DNA from: Minisyncoccota bacterium
GTDB lineage: Bacteria > Patescibacteriota > Minisyncoccia > Minisyncoccales > GCA-002788555
Assembly (NCBI GenBank): GCA_028697615.1
Contig: JAQVET010000019.1
Coordinates: 1-12,008 of the forward strand
Reading direction: 5' to 3'
Length of the DNA stretch: 12,008 nucleotides
Shown here: positions 1 to 5,041 of the stretch, piece after piece
Layout: every line of letters starts with the position of its first letter
Position numbering within the stretch: the first letter of the stretch is position 1
Notes under the pieces: model-generated
The model's database searches: none
Seen by the model: the letters and a program-made list of their open reading frames with translations, nothing else
Told to the model about the DNA's origin: nothing
Translations under genes and position numbers: made by a program

Positions 1-60
1 GCCCAAATTTATATAAAATAAATCAGTAATTTTAAATACCCAGTTTAACTTTTATTAATA

Positions 61-714
61 TTATCTCCCTATTATTCCATCTTTTAAATAATCAACGAAT
101 TCTCTAAATGTTTTTTTACCACCTGGCATATTTCTTAAATGATTAAATAATTTTATAAAAAATATACTTCCCAAAATACTTATAATACCTCCAAAAATAA
201 AAACTCCTTGAAATCCAATTTTTTCTGCTATATAGCTACCTATAAAAGATGTAATCGCCACGGCAAAACCAGCACCAGTACTATTTACTCCCCACTCTGT
301 TCCCTCTTTTCCAGTATCAATATGTCTTGTAAAAATAGCATTCCAGGATGGCACCCTTAAAGCATCTCCTATGGCTAAAACTACTTGCAGTATGTAAATA
401 TGAAATGCTTTTGTTGAGAAAAGAAAGCAAAAAGGAACAATTGAAATTAAAAAAGATCCAAAAACTAAAGCAAAAGAATCAACATCTTCTGATGGAAATT
501 TATCCATTACCATAGCAATAGGCATCTGCAGGATTGATTTAACGATCCAATAAAGTGTTGAACCTATACCAACAACTATCAGTGATCCATCTATTATTTT
601 ATCACATACAAAAACAGCAAAAAATGGATTGATAAATCCCCAGGCAGCAGTAATTGTAATATTGCCATTAATCAACACCTTAATAACATTATTCATATTT
701 AATCTAATTTTCAT
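61..714 (-). CDS. Half-length MFS-type membrane transporter (6 TM helices)
   Basis: This is a hydrophobic protein of 217 residues that looks like the N-terminal half of a major facilitator superfamily transporter; the substrate cannot be told. Six membrane segments are visible at about residues 11-37, 43-68, 80-100, 104-124, 145-165 and 168-190, followed by a short basic cytoplasmic tail. Full MFS proteins have about 400 residues and 12 helices, so the C-terminal half is missing. Downstream, positions 1-60 hit stops in all three minus-strand frames, so this is not a simple recent frameshift. I chose the ATG at 714, 4 nt after the rhomboid stop; a TTG at 732 would overlap that gene and an ATG at 696 is also possible. 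It is probably co-transcribed with the rhomboid gene. It may work as a homodimer or be a decayed gene. Membrane protein is certain; MFS assignment is fairly likely. Confidence 0.65.
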   Translation of the reverse strand: MKIRLNMNNVIKVLINGNITITAAWGFINPFFAVFVCDKIIDGSLIVVGIGSTLYWIVKSILQMPIAMVMDKFPSEDVDSFALVFGSFLISIVPFCFLFSTKAFHIYILQVVLAIGDALRVPSWNAIFTRHIDTGKEGTEWGVNSTGAGFAVAITSFIGSYIAEKIGFQGVFIFGGIISILGSIFFIKLFNHLRNMPGGKKTFREFVDYLKDGIIGR

Positions 715-718
715 ATAT

Positions 719-1327
719 TTATTTTCTATCAAATAATTTTACTGTAAAAAATCCAATAATAAATCCAGAAATATGAGCGGTCGTTGCTATTTGTGGATCA
801 AAAGTTAGAAATTGAATTATAAACCATATCACTAAAAAAATAAAACTGGGAATTGCTACAGTGTAGAATATAAAAAAACCTGGCACTAAAGTATGAATTT
901 TATTTTTAGGAAACAATATTAAATAACCTCCTAAAATTCCAGAAATAGCACCCGATGCTCCTACTACTGGTATATTGGGATCTGATGAAAGTAAACAGTA
1001 AGTCAAACCTGAAAAAAGACCGCAAATCAAATAAAAAATCAAAAATCTAAACCAACCCAATCTTCTTTCAAGATTATCGCCGAAAATCCATAAAAACCAC
1101 ATATTAGAAATTAGATGACCAAATCCACCATGTAAAAACATAGCAAAAAGAAGTGTATCAAATTTTTGACCGCTTAAAATATTTTCGGGTAGAAGGCCAT
1201 AATTGTCTACAAAATATTCAATATTGCCAAGCGTAAAAAAGAAGACAACAGTATTAACTATAATTAATAAAATAGTTATAAATGGCACCCCACCTTTCTC
1301 TTGATTTTCATCGTATAAAGGCAACAT
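719..1327 (-). CDS. Rhomboid family intramembrane serine protease
   Basis: Rhomboids cut transmembrane substrates within the membrane using a Ser-His dyad. With the ATG at 1327 the protein has 202 residues. The family signatures are all present: HGGFGHLISN at about 66-75 (oxyanion His71 and Asn75), GASG at 123-126 with catalytic Ser125, and AHISG with catalytic His185. About six membrane helices are visible. The N-terminus MLPLYDEN followed by the first helix is typical of bacterial rhomboids, which supports this start over an in-frame TTG at 1363. That TTG is also the first triplet of a good -35 box, and the matching TATAAT lies between the two candidate starts. The gene follows the ftsZ terminator and precedes the half-MFS gene by 4 nt. 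Substrates are unknown; family assignment is secure. Confidence 0.93.
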   Translation of the reverse strand: MLPLYDENQEKGGVPFITILLIIVNTVVFFFTLGNIEYFVDNYGLLPENILSGQKFDTLLFAMFLHGGFGHLISNMWFLWIFGDNLERRLGWFRFLIFYLICGLFSGLTYCLLSSDPNIPVVGASGAISGILGGYLILFPKNKIHTLVPGFFIFYTVAIPSFIFLVIWFIIQFLTFDPQIATTAHISGFIIGFFTVKLFDRK

Positions 1328-1334
1328 AGAATTT

Positions 1335-1363
1335 ATTATATCCTCTTTTAAATTCTTTTTCAA
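1335..1363 (-). promoter_or_regulatory. Sigma-70-like promoter of the rhomboid gene (predicted leaderless)
   Basis: On the minus strand there is TTGAAA (1363-1358), a 17-nt spacer and a perfect TATAAT (1340-1335). Only 7 nt separate the -10 box from the ATG at 1327, so the start site would fall on or one base before the start codon. The promoter begins 3 nt beyond the ftsZ terminator T-run. Confidence 0.75.
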
Positions 1364-1365
1364 TT

Positions 1366-1391
1366 AAAAAGCCCCAAAAAAATATCGGGGC
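1366..1391 (-). terminator. Rho-independent terminator after ftsZ
   Basis: The minus strand reads GCCCC, an 11-nt loop, GGGGC, then TTTTT. The 5-bp all-GC stem (1387-1391 with 1371-1375) and T-run (1370-1366) stand out in this AT-rich region. It lies about 35 nt after the ftsZ stop and separates the division operon from the rhomboid-MFS unit. Confidence 0.9.
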
Positions 1392-1426
1392 AATATAAAA
1401 CAATATTTTACTACAAAAAACTCTTC

Positions 1427-2554
1427 TTATTTTTTGTTTTTTTCTCTTTTTCGCAGAAAGGCAGGAATTTCCCATTCTTTTTCATCTTCTTCGCCAATAT
1501 CTTGTTTTTCTTCTAATTCAGGAGGTGTTATTGTTTCTTTTTCTTCTAATGTTAATTTTTGTTCTAAAAGAGTTGGTTGATTATCTTTTTTAATAAATTC
1601 TTGATCAAATTTTGTAGCAATTACTGTAACCTTAACTTCATTTTTTCTCAATGTATCGTCAAAAACAGTACCAAAAATAATTTTTGCTTCTCTGTCAACA
1701 TTTTTTGTAATAATTTTAGCAATTATTTCAATTTCTTTCATTGTTAAATCATCACCTCCTGAAATGTTAAATAGCACGCCCCGAGCTCCATCAATTGATA
1801 TTTCCAGAAGAGGAGAATTTATTGCCTGGTTAGTTGCTGCTTCTGCCCTATTTTCTCCTCGTGCTCTTCCCATACCCATAAGTGCTAAACCAGAATTTTT
1901 CATAATAGAATTGATATCAGCAAAATCAACATTGATTGTGCCTGGTTTAACAATTAAATCAGAGATAGCCTGAACTGCTTGACACAATACATCATCAACA
2001 ATAGAAAAAGCATTCAGTGCGGTTGTTTTTTCATTAATAATTGATAAAAGCCTATCATTTGGTATAGGAATTATAGAATCTACTTTTTCTTTAAGTTCCT
2101 TAAGTCCTTTTTCAGCAATTTTTCTTTTTTGCTCACCTTCAAAAGCAAATGGTTTTGTTACAACAGCAATAGTTAAAATACCAAGATCTCTTGCAATCTC
2201 AGCAACAACCGGGGCACTTGAAGTCCCGGTTCCACCTCCCAGTCCACAACTAATAAAAAGCATATCGGCATCTTTAATAACCTCTTTAATTTTTTCTTTG
2301 GAATCCTGGGCAGCCTTCCTGCCAAGTTCAATGTCCATTCCGGTACCCAAACCATGAGTAATATTTTCTCCAAGAAGAATTTTTTCTGTTGCTTTTGCAA
2401 AATGAAGGGCCTGGGCATCAGTATTTGCAGCAATAAATTCCACTCCTTCAATTCTTTTTTTTGCCATATAAGAAACAGCATTAGAGCCGCTTCCCCCAAG
2501 ACCAATTACTTTAATTTTGACGAAAGATTTAATATCGGGCTTAACACGTGGCAT
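1427..2554 (-). CDS. ftsZ: Cell division protein FtsZ
   Basis: FtsZ is the tubulin-like GTPase that forms the cytokinetic ring. The 375-residue protein has the nucleotide-binding loop GLGGSGSNAV at about 18-27, the tubulin signature GGGTGTS at 106-112, and the T7 catalytic loop NVDFAD at 208-213. A variable acidic linker (about 320-358) leads to a conserved C-terminal peptide, WEIPAFLRKREK (361-372), which in other bacteria binds FtsA. Length is normal for the family. It follows ftsA by 60 nt and ends at a strong terminator. The start MPRVKPDIKS is the only sensible one; the ATG has no Shine-Dalgarno sequence. A promoter in the ftsA-ftsZ gap suggests extra ftsZ transcription beyond read-through. 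The identification is secure. Confidence 0.98.
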   Translation of the reverse strand: MPRVKPDIKSFVKIKVIGLGGSGSNAVSYMAKKRIEGVEFIAANTDAQALHFAKATEKILLGENITHGLGTGMDIELGRKAAQDSKEKIKEVIKDADMLFISCGLGGGTGTSSAPVVAEIARDLGILTIAVVTKPFAFEGEQKRKIAEKGLKELKEKVDSIIPIPNDRLLSIINEKTTALNAFSIVDDVLCQAVQAISDLIVKPGTINVDFADINSIMKNSGLALMGMGRARGENRAEAATNQAINSPLLEISIDGARGVLFNISGGDDLTMKEIEIIAKIITKNVDREAKIIFGTVFDDTLRKNEVKVTVIATKFDQEFIKKDNQPTLLEQKLTLEEKETITPPELEEKQDIGEEDEKEWEIPAFLRKREKNKK

Positions 2555-2578
2555 ATTTTATTTAAATTAAATTTCAAA

Positions 2579-2607
2579 TTTATAACCTTTAATTTATTAA
2601 AAATCAA
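2579..2607 (-). promoter_or_regulatory. Candidate promoter directly upstream of ftsZ
   Basis: The minus strand has TTGATT (2607-2602), a 17-nt spacer and TATAAA (2584-2579). Transcription would start near 2572, giving a leader of about 18 nt with no Shine-Dalgarno. The 11-mer CTTGATTTTTA around the -35 box is identical in the candidate ferredoxin promoter (4885-4875). AT-rich spacers can mimic promoters, so confidence is moderate. Confidence 0.5.
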
Positions 2608-2614
2608 GTAAAAA

Positions 2615-3865
2615 TTATGGCATTAATTCTTCAAACCATTTCTTTATACGAGAAAATGTTCCTGACACCTTAGTAGTTGTCCTTTGTTTATTAATGGAAA
2701 AATGTTCTTCTTCAAAGTTTGAAATTAATAGTCCAATTACTGTAGTAAAAGAAGGGTCGTCAATTTTTTCAACAATTCCTTCTATGTTTCTTGGATAACC
2801 AATTTGCGATGGAAGCTTTAAATATTCTTTAGCAAATTCATCAATTCCTGACATTTTTGCTCCTCCGCCAAAAATTGTCACTCCTGCGGGCAGTAACCTT
2901 TCTCTATTTATACTTTTTAATTCTTTATTTACAAACTCAAAAATTTCTTGAAGCCTTGCTTCTATTACCTCAATTAATTCTTTTCTTTGAATTATTCTAC
3001 CCTCATCACCACCTATATCAGCCAAATCAATTTTTTCTTTAAATATATTGTTTTTATTTGTTTTTTCATTAAGAGCAAGACCGTATTTTAATTTTAATTT
3101 CTCAGCACTATCGATAGGAAGCTGAAAAGCAATTGCAATATCGTTTGTAATATGCATCGCACCTATAGGCAGAACTTTTGTATGTATTAAATTTCCATCT
3201 TCAAAAACACAAATTCCAGTAGTGTTTCCCCCAATATCAATACCCAATATCCCAAGCTCTTTTTGTCTTTTACTTATTGCGGCTTCACAACCAGATAATG
3301 TTGAAAAATTAATACCCTCAACATTTACTCCCATCATATCAAAAATTTTTTCACTATTTTTAATATAGGGACTTGATCCTAAAATTGCCAGCGCCTCTAC
3401 TTCTAATCGAATTCCATGCATACCAATAGGATTTTTAATATCTCTTTCTTGATCAAGAATATAACTCTTAGGAATAAGATGAATAATCTCTTTATTTTGA
3501 GGTAATGAAATTGTTCTGGCTGCTTCTAAAACTCTTTCTACATCTTGACGAGAAACCTCTCCATCAGCTCTTGAAACCGCTACAACACCTCTAGTTTCAA
3601 GCGATTGAATATGGGAGCCATTTATTCCCACTATAACTTCCTTTATTGAACTACCGATTTTTTGTTCCAAATCTTCTATAACTTTTAAAACAGAATCTGT
3701 AGCTTCATCAAAATCAACAACAAGGCCTTTTCTAATTCCACTAGCAGGTATTAAAGAAGACGCGACTATTTGAAGAGGAAGGTTAGATAAAACCTCTCCT
3801 ACTACTCCTTTGGTATTACTCGAACCAAGATCGATGCCAACAATAAAATTTCTCCTTGCGGGCAT
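2615..3865 (-). CDS. ftsA: Cell division protein FtsA
   Basis: FtsA is an actin-like ATPase that tethers FtsZ filaments to the membrane and recruits later division proteins. The 416-residue protein shows the phosphate-1 motif VGIDLGSSNTKG (9-20), the phosphate-2 region GILGIDIGGNTTG (205-217) and the adenosine motif IFGGGAKMSG (331-340). The FtsA-specific 1C subdomain lies at roughly 88-170. The C-terminus (about 404-415, FSRIKKWFEELM) is a short amphipathic helix like the family's membrane-targeting sequence. Length is normal. It starts 23 nt after the L25 stop and is followed 60 nt later by ftsZ, the classic ftsA-ftsZ order. No mur genes or ftsQ are next to it, so the pair is detached from a usual dcw cluster. 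The identification is secure. Confidence 0.97.
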   Translation of the reverse strand: MPARRNFIVGIDLGSSNTKGVVGEVLSNLPLQIVASSLIPASGIRKGLVVDFDEATDSVLKVIEDLEQKIGSSIKEVIVGINGSHIQSLETRGVVAVSRADGEVSRQDVERVLEAARTISLPQNKEIIHLIPKSYILDQERDIKNPIGMHGIRLEVEALAILGSSPYIKNSEKIFDMMGVNVEGINFSTLSGCEAAISKRQKELGILGIDIGGNTTGICVFEDGNLIHTKVLPIGAMHITNDIAIAFQLPIDSAEKLKLKYGLALNEKTNKNNIFKEKIDLADIGGDEGRIIQRKELIEVIEARLQEIFEFVNKELKSINRERLLPAGVTIFGGGAKMSGIDEFAKEYLKLPSQIGYPRNIEGIVEKIDDPSFTTVIGLLISNFEEEHFSINKQRTTTKVSGTFSRIKKWFEELMP

Positions 3866-3888
3866 AATTTTTATTTTCCATTTTTAAT

Positions 3889-4557
3889 TTATTTATTTTC
3901 TTTATTTGCCGTCTCTTTCATTTCCTCCTCCTCTTCTTTTTCTTTTACAACTTTTACTTTTTCAATTTCTTCTTCTAGAGCAACTTCTTCTACTATTTCT
4001 TCTTTTTCTGGCTCCGCGGCAATTGCTATTATTTCGTCAAAATTTTCTACTTTAATTTCTGCCGGGAGATTAAGATCTCTAATTTTTATTTCATCTCCTA
4101 TTTTTTTAATAGAAGACAAATCAACCTTTAATTCTCCAATAAGATATTTAGGTAAGGTTCGAATTTCAATTTCGTGAAGGTTTTTAACAATAACTGCCCC
4201 TTCATTTTTTTCTGCTGGTGACTGGCCAATAAAAACAAGGGGCACATTAATTGTTATTTCTCTATCCATTGGAAGTTGAAAAAAATCAATATGAATGAAT
4301 TCATCCGTAACTGGATTATATTGAATATCTCTGATAATTACAGGGTACTCTTCAATTTTATCATCTTTTTCTATTTTAAGATTAAATATTGTACTTTCAG
4401 TAATTTTATGAAAAAAATTTTCAAATTCTTTATAATTTAAAATAAGAGGAATATTTTTAACCTCTCTACCATAAACTACAGCTGGTAAATACCCATTTTT
4501 TAAAAGATTTTTAGCTTTTATAGATTTATCTCTAACTTTAGCAGTAAAAGACAGCAT
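3889..4557 (-). CDS. rplY: 50S ribosomal protein L25 / general stress protein Ctc
   Basis: L25 binds 5S rRNA in the large subunit. This 222-residue protein is the long (CTC/TL5) two-domain form. The N-terminal 5S-binding barrel spans about 1-95, starting LSFTAKVRDKS and ending in the family block IRDIQYNPVTDEFIHIDFFQ (75-94). The C-terminal TL5 domain covers about 98-182 (INVPLVFIGQSPAEKNEGAV and following). A strongly charged, Glu/Lys-rich tail of about 40 residues follows and is probably disordered. It begins 9 nt after the ferredoxin stop and ends 23 nt before ftsA, so it is very likely in one transcript with both. The ATG at 4557 has an AT-rich leader without a Shine-Dalgarno. The identification is secure; the value of pairing with ftsA/ftsZ is unknown. 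Confidence 0.95.
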   Translation of the reverse strand: MLSFTAKVRDKSIKAKNLLKNGYLPAVVYGREVKNIPLILNYKEFENFFHKITESTIFNLKIEKDDKIEEYPVIIRDIQYNPVTDEFIHIDFFQLPMDREITINVPLVFIGQSPAEKNEGAVIVKNLHEIEIRTLPKYLIGELKVDLSSIKKIGDEIKIRDLNLPAEIKVENFDEIIAIAAEPEKEEIVEEVALEEEIEKVKVVKEKEEEEEMKETANKENK

Positions 4558-4566
4558 ATATTAAAA

Positions 4567-4779
4567 TTATTTTTTTAGTTTTAATGCCTGGACAGGACAT
4601 ATTTCAATTGCCTCTTTAACTGAGCCAATTTCTTTTTCAATTTCAACTTTTAATAATTCACCTTCCTTTTTAGAATTTTTTAACTTCACATCACCGTTTT
4701 CCATTTCAAAATATTCTGGACAAACAGCAACGCAACTTCCGCAATTAATACATTTACTTTTATCTTGAATAATTTTCAT
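4567..4779 (-). CDS. Ferredoxin, single 4Fe-4S cluster type
   Basis: This is a small (70-residue) electron carrier. Cys10, Cys13 and Cys16 form a CxxCxxC motif, and Cys61 in ICPVQAL is the fourth ligand: the pattern of monocluster 4Fe-4S ferredoxins. Cys20, followed by Pro, is also present. In related proteins such as the Thermotoga type the equivalent Cys pairs with another Cys, but no fifth partner exists here, so it is probably a free thiol. The central part (about 30-55) is Lys/Glu-rich. It is the first gene of the ferredoxin-rplY-ftsA-ftsZ unit, 9 nt ahead of rplY, behind a candidate promoter. No redox enzyme is nearby, so its partner cannot be read from context. Family assignment is secure. 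Confidence 0.93.
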   Translation of the reverse strand: MKIIQDKSKCINCGSCVAVCPEYFEMENGDVKLKNSKKEGELLKVEIEKEIGSVKEAIEICPVQALKLKK

Positions 4780-4786
4780 ATTTTTA

Positions 4787-4805
4787 AATTTTCAATAAAA
4801 ATCAA
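4787..4805. repeat. 19-bp direct repeat, copy 1
   Basis: AATTTTCAATAAAAATCAA on the plus strand is identical to 4866-4884, 79 bp away. This copy ends 7 nt before the ferredoxin ATG, where a ribosome binding site would lie, but contains no Shine-Dalgarno. Confidence 0.85.
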
Positions 4806-4855
4806 TATTAATTTTTATTATCTAAATTCTCTTATAATAATTATTTTGATTATCT

Positions 4856-4884
4856 ATCATAAAGTAATTTTCAATAAAAATCAA
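4856..4884 (-). promoter_or_regulatory. Candidate promoter for ferredoxin-rplY-ftsA-ftsZ
   Basis: The minus strand has TTGATT (4884-4879), a 17-nt spacer and TATGAT (4861-4856). Transcription would begin near 4849, leaving a leader of about 70 nt that contains the second copy of the 19-bp repeat. The -35 box lies inside the upstream repeat copy, and the 11-mer around it is identical to that at the candidate ftsZ promoter. Confidence 0.55.
4866..4884. repeat. 19-bp direct repeat, copy 2 (contains the -35 box)
   Basis: This is an exact copy of 4787-4805. It contains the TTGATT -35 element of the candidate ferredoxin promoter and most of its spacer. Confidence 0.85.
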
Positions 4885-4909
4885 GATGTAAAAACAATAT
4901 AGAAACAAA

Positions 4910-4989
4910 TTAACGCCACAAAAAAACCGCTAAAATTACCCATATATAGAAATTATATTTAACGCTACAAAAACGCCAGATTTACGCCA
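4910..4989. repeat. Cluster of ACGC motifs with 11-bp phasing upstream of the promoter
   Basis: Three ACGC(C/T) motifs have their C of CG at 4963, 4974 and 4985, exactly 11 bp apart, about one helical turn. A fourth sits at 4914 and a weaker CCGCT at 4927-4931. A 15-bp unit, TTAACGC(C/T)ACAAAAA, occurs at 4910-4924 and 4959-4973 with one mismatch. The cluster lies just upstream of the -35 box, where an activator or repressor could bind. No regulator is identified. Confidence 0.55.
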
Positions 4990-5041
4990 ATAAATTGTTT
5001 GAAATGTTCAGATTATTCGAGTTGTTAATTCTTTAATCCTT

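Larger units (their letters stand above)
4780..5041 (-). other. Intergenic control region upstream of ferredoxin-rplY-ftsA-ftsZ
   Basis: This 262-nt gap between pheT and the ferredoxin gene is the longest non-coding stretch in the window. It holds a candidate promoter (4856-4884), a perfect 19-bp direct repeat (4787-4805 and 4866-4884) and a cluster of ACGC motifs (4910-4989). I see no convincing ORF, tRNA or GC-rich terminator hairpin in it, so pheT transcripts may read through. Confidence 0.6.

Noticed and set aside
1328..1363. N-terminal extension of the rhomboid gene from the TTG at 1363
   Set aside because: The stretch contains a full sigma-70-like promoter and the extra residues (MKKNLKEDIINS) are not like rhomboid N-termini, whereas MLPLYDEN is.
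2173..2505. 110-residue minus-strand ORF within ftsZ
   Set aside because: It is a frame-shifted shadow of the ftsZ coding sequence; the FtsZ frame carries all the family motifs.
4780..5041. CRISPR array or integrated-element boundary in the repeat-bearing intergenic region
   Set aside because: The repeats are short, few and unequal in spacing overall, with no regular spacers, cas genes, integrase or flanking target duplication.
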